A DNA stretch of 64,000 nucleotides from Tillandsia leiboldiana (Eukaryota; Streptophyta; Magnoliopsida; Poales; Bromeliaceae), in assembly GCA_029204045.2 (NCBI GenBank), contig CM055063.1, positions 29,057,810 through 29,121,809 on the forward strand. The letters run 5' to 3'. The notes beneath the pieces were generated by a model that saw only the letters and a program-made list of their open reading frames with translations, had not been told where the DNA came from and did not search any database. Position numbers and translations under genes: made by a program. Positions 35,401 to 44,870 of this stretch are shown here, one piece after another (position 1 is the stretch's first letter; each line of letters opens with the position of its first letter).

Positions 35401-37196
35401 ACAACATGTCCTCCGGAGATTTTCTCTAAATTTTGAAAACAGTTTTTGTCACCGGTCATGTGACGGGAACATCCACTATCCAGATACCAAGACGAGTTGT
35501 CATAAGCATGTAAAGAAGTATGAACAACAAGACAAGGGAAGATTTCACCTTTGCGCACCCAAACCTTTTTGGAATGCGTCGGCAATGTTCGTGAAGTTAT
35601 TCTCCTTGGTGAAAGCGTCTTGTTTGATTCATTGCTTGACATCGTCTTGTGAGATGAACTACCAAGGCTCTTTTCCTTTGAAAAATTTTCTTTTGATTTC
35701 CGGGGAATCACCTTTTTGGTAGTTATTGCAAGAGGTGCTTGATTTGATCGTTTTGGTCCCATCTTGCAATTTCTTCGAATGTGCCCTGCAAAACCACAAC
35801 GAAAACATACCTTTGAACTTGACGATCCCGAAGAGGGTGAGGTAAGGTGGTTGTCGTTGTATACAGTGATTTCCGTCGTCGGAGGAGGAGTTACCGACTG
35901 GGGCACAAAAACTATTCCACTCGAACTAGGACTGTCTCCAGTTTGAGTGTATCCGAAGCCGAATCGGTTTGTTTGACCAAGACCAAGCATCTTATCCAAC
36001 TTGCTCCTTCCAGAAGAAAAACGCTTTAAATCATCCTTGAGTTGGAAAATGGTCTTCGTCATTTCCATTTTTTCCTGTCGAGCCTCGGAGTAGAGCTTCA
36101 AGAAGTAACCAGCTTTATCAACTATTTTTACATGTTCTTTCTCGAAATGCTCATTTTTCTCTTGAAGTGAAACATTTGCTTTTATCAGATTATCCCTTTC
36201 CACTTCAAGACCGGTTGCGAGAGAAGTTGCCCTTTTTACTTCTTCTTCGAGATCCTGCAATCTCCCTCTCAACCCCTTGTTTTGCTTAGCCAGTTTCGTT
36301 GAATCCCTCAAAAGTTTATGGTAGGCTAAAACAAAATCTTCACCTTCAGAATTATCCGATTCATCGTCCGTTGCAGTTTTTTCAACTTGGGAGGAGTTGG
36401 ACAATAACTCAGATGTGCTTGCCATAAAACATATGAACGGTGAAGATGTGGACGCGTGGAATGCCGTTGCGTTGTTTTCTTCATCACTTGAAGATGACTC
36501 ATTTGACGTTGAGGTGTCATCCCAAGTGACGGCTTGCATCGCTTTCTTCTTTGCCGGATTCTTATTGGGACACTCCGTTGAGATATGGCCGTATCCTCGG
36601 CACTTGAAGCATTGGACTTGTCCCTCTGAGCTTTTCTTATCCTTAGAAAAACTCTCTTGCTTTCTTGACTTGTGGCTTGAAAAACCTTTGCCTTTCCTTA
36701 ACTTTTCGAAGGATGGAGTTTTACTTGAATTACCCCTTCGAAAGTTTCGGCGAAATCTTCTTGTCAAGAGAGCAAGCTGCTTCTCAAAGTCCTCCATAGA
36801 TAGGTTCTCGTCATCGTCTGAGGAGGATGAATCCGCGTCTTCTTCTTTTGTTATTTTCAACGCAAAACCTGAAGACTTAGAAGTAGATGCTTTTCCAGAA
36901 GAATAGTTAGTAGGAAATGTCATTTCATATGTTTGTAATGAACCAACTAATTCTTCTACACGGATTTCGTCCGGGTGTTTAATAGTTTCAATGGCCGTAA
37001 CCTTGGAACGAAATCTTTTAGGAAGAGTTCTTAGAATCTTTCTTACAATTTTAAATTCTGGAATTTTTTCTCCCAAGTTAGCACATGAGTTCACGATGTC
37101 TTGCAATCGTGTATAGTAATCTGTGAAAGATTCATTTTCTGTCATGAAAATAGAGTCAAATCTGCTCGTAAGCATTTGCAGCTTTTGAATCTTCAC
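32430..37196 (-). CDS. Gag-Pol polyprotein of the Sirevirus-like element (1,588 aa open frame)
   Basis: One uninterrupted frame with all copia domains. Gag remainder at residues 1-~540, with CCHC knuckles CFKCRGYGHISTEC (~197) and CFRCGFAGHIRRNC (~464). A heptad-rich stretch (~285-395), probably a coiled coil, lies between them. Protease YLDSGCSRHM (~571). Pre-integrase HHCC (WHERLGH ~697, CGGC ~732). Integrase catalytic triad D763, D826 (NDRGGEF), E862 (D-35-E). RT with KARLVAQGY (~1142), FQMDVKSAFL (~1186) and YVDD (1274-1277). RNase H SDADWAG (~1438), STAEAEY (~1477) and LCDN (~1513). The end LADILTKPL..KAIGIL is typical of copia. Its first Met is not the true start: Gag begins at 37,528. 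Confidence 0.95.
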   Translation of the reverse strand: MKIQKLQMLTSRFDSIFMTENESFTDYYTRLQDIVNSCANLGEKIPEFKIVRKILRTLPKRFRSKVTAIETIKHPDEIRVEELVGSLQTYEMTFPTNYSSGKASTSKSSGFALKITKEEDADSSSSDDDENLSMEDFEKQLALLTRRFRRNFRRGNSSKTPSFEKLRKGKGFSSHKSRKQESFSKDKKSSEGQVQCFKCRGYGHISTECPNKNPAKKKAMQAVTWDDTSTSNESSSSDEENNATAFHASTSSPFICFMASTSELLSNSSQVEKTATDDESDNSEGEDFVLAYHKLLRDSTKLAKQNKGLRGRLQDLEEEVKRATSLATGLEVERDNLIKANVSLQEKNEHFEKEHVKIVDKAGYFLKLYSEARQEKMEMTKTIFQLKDDLKRFSSGRSKLDKMLGLGQTNRFGFGYTQTGDSPSSSGIVFVPQSVTPPPTTEITVYNDNHLTSPSSGSSSSKVCFRCGFAGHIRRNCKMGPKRSNQAPLAITTKKVIPRKSKENFSKEKSLGSSSHKTMSSNESNKTLSPRRITSRTLPTHSKKVWVRKGEIFPCLVVHTSLHAYDNSSWYLDSGCSRHMTGDKNCFQNLEKISGGHVVFGDGRSSKIVGKETIAIPEGPVLNNVLFVEGLKTNLISISQLCDNGFSVNFSSAECIVTNKDHVFFLKGVRSQNNCYVVSNKISEKCNLVSLDNETLWHERLGHINLKELARISNKDVVKGVPKLLFKENIVCGGCQKEKQSRAAHKNLNHVGTNRPLELLHMDLMGPTRQPSLGGKWYIFLLVDDFSRYSWVTFLKEKADTFDSFHEICHRIMIERNEKIVRVRNDRGGEFINSKFIDFCTSNGIKHEFSAPYTPQQNGVVERKNRVVQEMARVMLHSRNLPLYFWAEAVNTVVYVINRVYLRRGTLNTPYELWFCRKPNIKYFRIFGSRCYILRDRENLGKFDSRSGEGIFMGYSTNSRAYRVFNLESKTMVESINVKVDEAFHFASDKSTPDMSLDDNTPVNASSRNNSFDKVDASNDSSGLSDVEELSHVPPSTPLPQTLRISKDHPESNIIGDPQEGVKTRRQLVCGVACYVSMLEPKNIDEALQDDYWIEAMQEELHQFERNKVWELTKPPKQHNVIGTKWIFKNKKNEDGTIIRNKARLVAQGYSQIEGIDFDETFAPVARLESIRILFAIACHFKIKLFQMDVKSAFLNRFLNEEVYVAQPKDFVDCKQPNHVFRLKKALYGLKQAPRAWYERLTKHLLEKGYTRGGADRTLFVKHYQDNFIVAQIYVDDIVFGATRDNDASKFAKTMESEFEMSMIGELTYFLGLQVKQNDDGIHLCQSKYARELVKKFDLKNSKDFPTPMGTRNKGLGSESLSESVDKKLYRSMIGSLLYLAASRPDISFSVGICARYQSAPKEVHLKAVKRIIRYIKGTLNFEIWYPMETTLDIIGYSDADWAGSVDDRKSTSGACFYLGHCLVAWHSKKQNCIALSTAEAEYISAGSCSTQLIWMKSVLSDFRISATSVTILCDNTSAINISKNPVLHSRTKHTELRYHFLRELVESNILQISYISTENQLADILTKPLDQKRFIHLRKAIGILSLK

Positions 37197-37528
37197 AAGG
37201 TTATAACTTGAAGAACATCCCAGATTTCTTTCGCAGTCTCACATGCCGAGACGCGAGAGAATTCTGTTTGTGACAAGGCATTAAATAAAGCGTTAATTCC
37301 TTTGTCATTGTAAGAAGATAAGTCTATCTCTTCCTTGGTCCATTTCGACCTAGGTTTGATGGTGTGAACATCAACAATAATTTCAGTTGGATTAAACCAT
37401 CCTAACTCAATTGATTGCCACACCCGTTCGTCGATGGAAATAAGAAATGCTTTCATCCGTACTTTCCAGTAGGCATAGTTTGTTCCATCGAAGAACGGGG
37501 GTCTGTTGATGTTTCCACCTTCAACCAT
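37193..37528 (-). pseudogene. Gag N-terminal segment of the Sirevirus-like element, out of frame with Pol
   Basis: 111 residues starting MVEGGNINRPPFFDGTNYAY, a typical copia Gag start (UBN2-type: PPFFDGTNYAYWK, ACETAKEIWDVLQV). The ATG lies just downstream of the primer site. After EIWDVLQV the frame runs to a stop, while the downstream frame resumes at KIQKLQMLTSRFDS. Compared with the usual VTYEGT..VK junction, a short stretch is missing. Copy A has the same junction, so this is a real mutation of the element. Confidence 0.85.
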
Positions 37529-37547
37529 TGTTTACAACCCTATTCCC

Positions 37548-37559
37548 GCTCTGATACCA
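37548..37559 (-). promoter_or_regulatory. Primer-binding site (initiator tRNA-Met type)
   Basis: Minus strand TGGTATCAGAGC, two bases inside the 5' LTR. It matches the 3' end of plant initiator tRNA-Met, as used by most copia elements. Confidence 0.9.
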
Positions 37560-37561
37560 AT

Positions 37562-38819
37562 TGTTGGGTTATGTTAAAATATGGATCTAAATAGGGAAAA
37601 AACCACCTAGAGGAGGGGTGAATAGGTGTAAACAATAAACACGCAAAAATCGTTGCGCAATAAAACCCAATGTGGAAATGAAAATATAACACGCAAGATT
37701 TTTACGTGGAAAACTCCAAAACCGGAGTAAAAAACCACGGGACCGATAACACGGCGAAATCCACTAGAATTATAACACGTACAAAGGTGATATACCGTAC
37801 TCACAGACGACTCGACCTTTTTCCATACGCTCCTAGAGATCTTCTCCGCTCGCTCCGCAACGCTCCTCGAATCCACGATTAGCGTCCAACGCCGAATCCA
37901 CGGCGTCCAACGTCGAATCCACGACGTCCAACCGAATCCACGGTCTTCACCCAGTAGCACGTCTCGAATCCACGAACGTACCTCGCTCCGAATCCACGAG
38001 AGCGGTAGCACCTTGAATCCACAAGGCCACGCGAGTCCACGCGCCGATTTTGGGAAAATCGTTGTTTTTTGGGTGGTGATGATCCGCCGAATACTTAGAT
38101 CAAAGATAGATCGGAAATACCATCTAAGTATTCATTAATTTGATTCTACTCAAAATCTGAGTATGAAAACCTAGAATCAAATTAATCAATATAGATGAAA
38201 AAACATAGAATTAAATCTAGTTATTTCCTTTCTTCTCTATATGTGGATTTCTCTTTTTGACCGTATTTTGGATTACCCTAAAAAAGAATCGTAGGGTTTA
38301 TTTATAGGTTAGAAACCGTTGGAAGAGGATAAGAATCAAAAACTGACCTAATCTGGAATTTTTCAGGACGACGGTCCGGACTGGAATCGGCGGTCCGGAC
38401 TGTCGTGGCTAAACAGACAATTTCCAGAAAAACATACGTTCGGGGTCCGGACTGAAGTACCAGATCCGGACTGTTCATACATTTCAGCAAAACCCATGTT
38501 CGGGGTCCGGATCAGAATTGGCTTTGTTCCGGACTGGATTTGCGCATGAACAAACAACGTTCAGGGTCCGGACTGCAGTACCTGATCCGGATCCTGAACA
38601 TGTCCCATGTCCAGTTTTTGATTTTTATACAGTTAAAAATTCATCCAAGTGTTTCTACACTATAAGAAGTATTCAGATCATCAAAATTAATTAGTTAAAC
38701 GTACCTGATCTTTTTGAATTCTTCTTTCTTGAGATTGAGGTATATGATCCAAACTTCTTAATCTTTAATCTTCAAGACTTAACACTTTCACGAAATACGC
38801 CAAAACAAATTCCTTAACA
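37562..38819 (-). repeat. 5' LTR of the Sirevirus-like element
   Basis: 1,258 bases. On the minus strand it runs from TGTTAAGGAATT to ATAACCCAACA. U3 carries eight CCGGA motifs (38,373-38,590) upstream of a TATAAATA box (38,299-38,306). ATCCT follows at 38,820-38,824. Confidence 0.93.
38373..38590 (-). promoter_or_regulatory. CCGGA(C/T)C motif array in the 5' LTR U3
   Basis: Eight motifs (GGTCCGGACTG, AGATCCGGACTG, GGGTCCGGATCAG and variants) in about 220 bases, ending about 70 bases upstream of the TATA box. The spacing is irregular, 20-60 bases. Confidence 0.55.
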
Positions 38820-38896
38820 ATCCTGCTTTCTTCTACAAGCCCAAAACTTTTGATGAAAAAGTTTCGTCAAATAGTCTAAAGCTTCGATACCAAATT
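38820..38896 (-). mobile_element. ATCCT target duplication and the last bases of the RLX internal region
   Basis: After ATCCT (38,820-38,824), 72 bases of RLX internal sequence remain. On the minus strand they start AATTTGGTATCGAAGC next to the LTR, a slightly diverged tRNA-Met primer site. This fixes RLX as a minus-strand LTR element. Confidence 0.6.
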
Positions 38897-39129
38897 TGAT
38901 GTAGGATGGAATATAGGGTCCTACTCTTTAGAGTGCTCCAAAATATGATTTATAATTTTGAAAGTTTTTTAGAATTTTTAAAAATTTTGAATTTTTTTTT
39001 TCAATATTTTTTTTTTTTTTAGAAATTTTCGAACTTAAAAAAATTAGGAAAATTAAATAAAAAGAAAAAATCAGAAAGATAGAAAATAGAAAAAAAAAAT
39101 TAGAATGATAATCAGGACTTACTCCTAAA
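38897..39129 (-). mobile_element. RLX 5' LTR, left piece
   Basis: Matches the first about 230 bases of 26,057-26,667 (TGATGTAGGATGGAATATAG start). It is interrupted at ACTCCTAAA by the hAT-like element; the LTR resumes at 47,145. Confidence 0.8.
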
Positions 39130-39563
39130 CATAGTTAGTTAATTCGGATTCGACAAAAATTCGGTACGGGTATAATACGTATAAAATTCGTATCATAATT
39201 TTTAAATTCGTTAAAAAATTCGGTTAAAAAACGGGTTCGTCAATTATTCGGATACTTGATTTATACGGGAATAATATGTTCACTAATTAAAAATTTGAGA
39301 TAAAAAATTCGGCTATTAAATTATTATTTTTTTTCTAAATTTATACTATTAGCATAAACAATTATAATTTTTAAGAATAATTTAATCAACTTATGTCACG
39401 CCCCGGGGGTTTAAATAAGCGGAAAAACGTGTACATTTTTTTTTTTCAAAGAACACCCGCAAGACACGTGCACAGATCCGCCACATATGCGAGAGTCCTC
39501 GACGAAACAAACAGAGCTACCCTTGCGTATGCACGGTGTAGGATAATACAACATCACTTTAAC

Positions 39564-41600
39564 TGTCACGCTCCGGGGTTGAAACTGCGACCCGGGCTCG
39601 CCAACAGATCCGCCGCCTATGCAAAACCCCGCATAGGCGAAGCGTCCTACCTGCAAGAAAAGGGACTACAGCTAAACAGATATCAGAGCTATAAAATAAA
39701 AGTGCTGTAAAACTAAAACCAATCATCTGCACAACTGAAAATAATGATACCATATCCATCTCCCATAAATAATAATCATACAATATCCTCAAATACAATA
39801 AATCAGAACTCAGAAGGGAGGTAATTTGAAATAATACATCAGTGTACAGGCTCTCAGTACAAGTCAGATCCTCACAATACAATGATCTCTCAAAAGCGAA
39901 AAAATAAATAATCTACTGACTGTACTCAGGATCTCCAATGTAGGGGTACCGCTACTCTCCACAGACGGGTAGGGATCTAGCTCGCGACTCCCTCGCCTCG
40001 CACAGCAACCGCAGAATCAGTAACATCCGCTAAGACTCTGCAAAACAAAGAAGAGAAAAGAAAAAGAAGGGGGAAAACCCCCAATGGGTGTGAGAACTAC
40101 ACCAAAAGGGAGTTCTCAGTGGGTATCACCGCCAGGCCCGACGATCTGCCCACTAAGTCCACTAGAGGCATAAGATAACAATGCAGTAAAAACTGAACAA
40201 GAAAGCTGGAGGTACTCAATAGCTACAATGCCTCTATCTAAATGCTCAAAAGGGGAGAACCAAAGAAAGGTATGCCACCACTAGCACATGAAGTGCACAA
40301 TCGACCCAATCGAGCTGACTGCCACATCTGGTCCAGTCAAACCTGCGCCCACCTACAACCACCTCCCACTGCCGGGCAGGAATTACGTAGGGTGTCCAAA
40401 CGGACTAACTCGCTATCGAATAGTGGCTCATGCAGGCTATAGTCGAAATCCACTATCTCTCTCAGAACGGATAGACTCAAGATGCTCAACTTCTCATACA
40501 ACGGTCAAAGTACTCTCAACGATACGGGACCACCATCAAACCAAACGGCTCCCAACAACACTAGCACTGGTCTAAACTCAGCTACCAGACTCCACTCAGC
40601 CCCAGGCACGAGTGCAACAATAAAAGTACCTGCCTGTAATAAACCCAATCAATGGACCAGTAAGAACTGGTACTGCCTGCTGTGCCTGCCATATCAGGTA
40701 TGCTGGCCAACGCATAACGCCGATGAAAAAAAGGAGTCTCAAGGACTCCAAGCCTGTCTGTCGCACACTCCGGAGTGGCACTCGAGATGAGCGACCCACA
40801 CGAGTAAAGTATCTCAGTAACAAGTATCATAAGTATCATAAATCAGCAGGACTGGATCACGACTCTGATCAAAGTGGGAAAACCCATCCACTAAAGAAAT
40901 CCGATGCCCAATCTGATGCAATAGTACAAATCCGGTCAACCGCCCAGTATCTGCGGTTGCCGTAATGCCCCACAATCCATAAACCCATAACCGACCTCCG
41001 GTCAACTGCCCAATATTCGCGGTTGCCGCACTATCCTGTCATCCACAATCAAGTACAACCGACACTCGGCCGACCTCCCAATGTCCGCGGTCACCGCAAT
41101 ACCCACAATCAAATCAAACCTGTCCCAGACCCAAAGTCTCGACTACACTATTCCAAACCCCTGCTCGAACCCGAGCAACCTGAATCTAGAAAGAAAAGGA
41201 GAAAGAACAAACATGGTTTATCCTAAGTCAGATTCCAACATGATAGTGTAGCAATAAATGTTGGCCTATCTAGATGTCCATACAAGCATGCATTTGTTCT
41301 CAAGGAAATGAAAGGGAGTAAATCACATAATAGCTCCACAAAGGTATAAACAACATGCCAGAATCCCTAATGAACTACACCTGTCCATAATCCATGGTCC
41401 ATCAAAAGAATGATCAGAATAATACCCGCACATAGATATAGCCTCCTACTCCATCGAGTAATCATATCATAAAAGACTATGTGCAACATGGCATGCTAAA
41501 AGATCACTACTATAGTATATCAATCTGCATGATCTAGGCCATTCCTCAAGCTTCCATCTCGATGCTAAATATTGTACAATTAAACATGCGTGCTAACAAT
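39564..41600 (-). mobile_element. Second gypsy LTR fragment nested in the solo LTR
   Basis: It begins (+ strand) TGTCACGCTCCGGGGTTG, another LTR end of the TGTCACGC type, inside a region where the outer LTR had been continuing. It holds the motif CCCACTAAGTCC and GGGAGTTCTCAGTGGG (about 40,110-40,160), found in many plant gypsy LTRs. Small frames (40,242-41,226) are not genes. The right end is uncertain because the MULE-like element follows at once. Confidence 0.45.
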
Positions 41601-42629
41601 TACTTAGGGTAAATTTGGGTTTTTTTTGAAAATGACCCTATAAAAATTTGAATTTTTGAAAATGGCCCTACAAAATTTGTATTTGCAAAAATGACCCTAT
41701 CCCTGCCAACTGGGCGCCACGTGTGCGTGCCACGTCAGCTCCTGTGTGTGACATGTAATTAGTTGAATACGCAGGTTGTACCTGCAGGTTCAACCTGCGT
41801 GTTTAGACACGCAGGTACAGCCTGCGTGTTTAGACAGTATATTTTTAATATTTTTAATAATTTTGTTTAGACAGTATATTTTTTTTCTCTCTACATGTTG
41901 TGTTTTGAAACATGTTATATATGTTGTGTTGTGTTATGTTTCTTTTTTTTAAAAATTCGGAGATGCTCCTAATTTAAATTACAAAGTTTAATTTTTGACA
42001 TCTAATCTTTTTTAATTTATCTAAATTTGAATTATTTTGTTTGCAAATTAGAATCCGAATTTTTGTCATGGATAATAAAAACCATTATTACAATCTGGGA
42101 AATCATTCAAGAGCTTTAATAAGAACCAATTGCCTGACAAACCTTTAATGCCAAGTTTCCACGCTCCATCTTTTGATCGCCAATCTGTTTCTTATTACCA
42201 AGTAAATCATGCCCGCCTTGTCCAGTATAAACAATCTCTTCACAATTGTCCAAATCATCTTCATACATTCCCGATAAAACAACACAAGTTGCAAGTGGGA
42301 ATTTATAATCCCTGTATTCCTCCTATAAGATTAAAAAACAAAATGAAGTAATTCTCTATTTAAGTTCCCACATATGAATAGCATGCCTCCAAAGACAAAA
42401 AAAAAAGAAGAAAAAGCACCTTCAAACAAATCAGAAAATAAAAATCCATATAAAGAAACGGTATTTTTGTCGACTAAAGCTTTAAACAAATAATAAATGC
42501 AAAGCATATACATAGTGAGCATTAAAAAAAAAAGAAGGGCATGAAAAAGAGGAATTATAAATATTACATTGAACAATGATTACAGTAAGTTTCAACATTT
42601 CAAAGAAGAAGCAAAATACATGATTACGA

Positions 42630-42880
42630 GCACAACACATCACAACACATTACATCATATCACACCACATCGCACATCATACAATAGCACAACACAACAA
42701 CACAACAAAGCACATCACATCACATCACATCGCACAACACAACATCACAACAAAACACAACACAACATAACACATCACATCACATCACATCACACCACAC
42801 CACATCACACCACACCACATCACATCATACCACATCACATCGCACAACACAACAACACAACAACACAGCTCATCACAACA
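42630..42880. repeat. (CACAT/CACAA)n low-complexity tract
   Basis: About 250 bases made of CACATCAC, CACAACAC and CACCACAC words. It gives a spurious His/Thr-rich frame on the + strand (42,569-42,886), which I reject as a gene. Confidence 0.9.
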
Positions 42881-43132
42881 AAATAATAGAAATATAACAA
42901 TACATAACAATGTAAACTAATCAAATGGCTCTATACGGTCGAATTGGTCCAACTGTGAAATAGTCGTGCCCTCTGGCTGTGAAGGAGCTGAAGATGAGGG
43001 CTGATCAGTCTGGGAGGACTGTCGTTGCCGTGCTCGCCTAAAATAAAAAAGATCAGGTCCTCGTTGACGACGACCAAGTGGTACATACCCCGATGGTGGC
43101 GTAGTATCTGATGGTGCATGCCCCGACGTCGA

Positions 43133-43320
43133 TGCTCCACCATGGTCTGCTGGCTGTGTCCCCGATGGACTAGGTGATGGTGCATGCCCCGACGTTGATG
43201 CTCCACCATGATCCGCTGCTCCACCATGGTCTGCTGGCTGTGTCCCCGATGGACTAGGTGATGGTGCATGCCCCGACGTTGATGCTCCACCATGATCCGC
43301 TGGGCATGGTGTAGTATGTG
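43133..43320 (-). repeat. Tandem coding repeat in the plant-mobile-domain remnant
   Basis: A unit of 66 bases, with a second of 84 bases (containing an extra GATCCGCTGCTCCACCAT), repeats the coding for about 22 residues (ADHGGASTSGHAPSPSPSG). Two full copies and partial ones are seen. Confidence 0.8.
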
Positions 43321-44078
43321 GTAATGTCTGTACAGTCAGTAAACCAACCTCCACCTGAGCAGCAGCACGTGTCAGAATGTCGAAAGGTGCTCCAGTATGT
43401 GAAAGCTGGGGTAGTACACTTCTGATCGTATATTCTGTTCTCTGAATGAGATCGACCTGAAATGAAAACAGTATCACAATAATTACATTGACTTTCGTTT
43501 GAATATTAAATTAATTATTATATCATAACAAAAATCTCTCGTGATGTCCATGGGGCTGATATGCAAGGGGGGGACGCTGTGCTGGAGTAGATATTCACCT
43601 CCTGATGATACTCCAATACCACTGCATGTACATAGAAGCGGCGCGTATATAATCAGGATCTACATGGGGGTCCACCTCTACTATATACTGCAGTCGATCG
43701 TCCCAATCCTGAATATGTATGGCATGAAATGCCGCCCAGTTCTCATCCGCTCTATCTCGTGAAGTGATGCGAGGTAGAGCAACTACTGCGTCGGGTATAT
43801 GCTGTCGAAATCCAAAATGACGAAGCACCCGATCCGGAAGATGTAGCTCAATAATATGAAAACATACTAGGGTCGTCCGTGATCGTCATACCGGGGACCC
43901 CACTAGACAAAAGGGTGGAAGTGACCCTAGTATATCATCTGTATATGGCCTCCATATAATCTAGTGTGAAAAGTATATGATAAGTAACTTGTATTAAAAA
44001 GAAAGTTATGTGAATGAAAACTTATGATAATTAACTCATGTACCTGAGACTCTAACTGGCAATCAAGCTGATCACGAT

Positions 44079-44642
44079 CATAGTTAGTTAATTCGCGAAT
44101 TATTCGCGAATTATTGAGAATCCGAATTAAACGTGCCGTTTCCGATTTTTTCCAAAAATTCAGAATAATTCGCGAATTTTTGAATCAAAAAGTATTATTC
44201 GCGAATTATTCACGAATTACGAATTTTTGGGTGAAAAATTCGTTCTTTTTCAAAGCATAGTTAGTTAATTCACGAATTATTCGCGAATTATTGAAAATCC
44301 GAATTAAAATTATTTGTCGGGAATAATTTAAAATTATATTTTTTTTTGTTCTAAATGAATATTTTATTTATTTCTAAATAAATTGATTAAATTATTTTAA
44401 AAAATTATAATTGTTTATACTAATAGTATAAATTTTTTAATTTTTTTTTAATTTAATAGCCGAATTTTTTATTCCGAATTTTTAATTAGTGAACGTATTA
44501 TTTCCGTATAAATCACGTATCCGAATAATTGACGAGCCCGTTTTTTAGCCGAATTTTTCAACGAATTTTAAAATTATGATACGAATTTTATCCGTATTAT
44601 ATCCGTACCGAATTTTTGCCGAATCCGAATTAACTAACTATG
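44079..44642. mobile_element. hAT-like MITE, 564 bp, perfect 8-bp target duplication
   Basis: The ends CATAGTTAGTTAATTCG and CGAATTAACTAACTATG are perfect inverted repeats. ATCACGAT flanks it on both sides (44,071-44,078 and 44,643-44,650). The left third is rich in the palindrome ATTCGCGAAT. A second internal terminus (CATAGTTAGTTAATTCACG, 44,256) shows it is composite. It has no coding capacity. Confidence 0.85.
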
Positions 44643-44870
44643 ATCACGATAGAACTCAATGTCAGCCGTCCTGACATTGTCCCGAAAAGCCAACCTATTA
44701 TTCCACCTGTTTCATATATAACATATTAGTAATGATAATATAAAACACTAAAAACTTAAAATTTAATACATACCTGCAACCTAGTGGCTCATCAATAAGA
44801 TCAAACTGGGGTCCGACTATCTCAGGTCGACCAATGTGCAGATGATCCCATGCCCAAATGTACATATATA

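Larger units (their letters stand above)
24001..38081. repeat. Second copy of 9,847-23,900 (about 14.1 kb direct duplication)
   Basis: The two blocks are collinear end to end: nCBP exons 1-4, RLX LTR and internal part, then the Sirevirus 3' LTR, internal region and start of the 5' LTR. Differences are mainly single-base indels plus a few substitutions. Block lengths are 14,054 and 14,081 bases. The blocks abut the 100-N gap on either side. Confidence 0.95.
27539..38819 (-). mobile_element. Full-length Sirevirus-like Ty1/copia retrotransposon (11.28 kb)
   Basis: A complete element: LTRs 27,539-28,802 and 37,562-38,819 (TG..CA ends), tRNA-Met primer site, Gag-Pol in Gag, protease, integrase, RT, RNase H order (copia), a long 3' region with an extra ORF, and a GGGGGAGAT polypurine tract. 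Length, the extra ORF after Pol, several polypurine-like tracts and a large Gag fit the Sirevirus lineage. The LTRs are almost identical, so insertion is recent. It lies in RLX, which lies in an nCBP intron in the opposite direction to the gene. Gag has a frame break near 37,195, so this copy is probably not autonomous. Confidence 0.93.

Noticed and set aside
24001..38081. A second, recent Sirevirus insertion in a truly duplicated nCBP gene
   Set aside because: The copies share 5'-LTR-specific variants and the same flanks, and are bounded exactly by the 100-N gap. An assembly or haplotype duplication explains this more simply.
40242..41226. Several overlapping small ORFs
   Set aside because: They lie in a gypsy LTR fragment, on both strands, without conserved domains.
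42569..42886. 105-aa His/Thr-rich ORF
   Set aside because: It is a translation of a CACAT/CACAA low-complexity tract.
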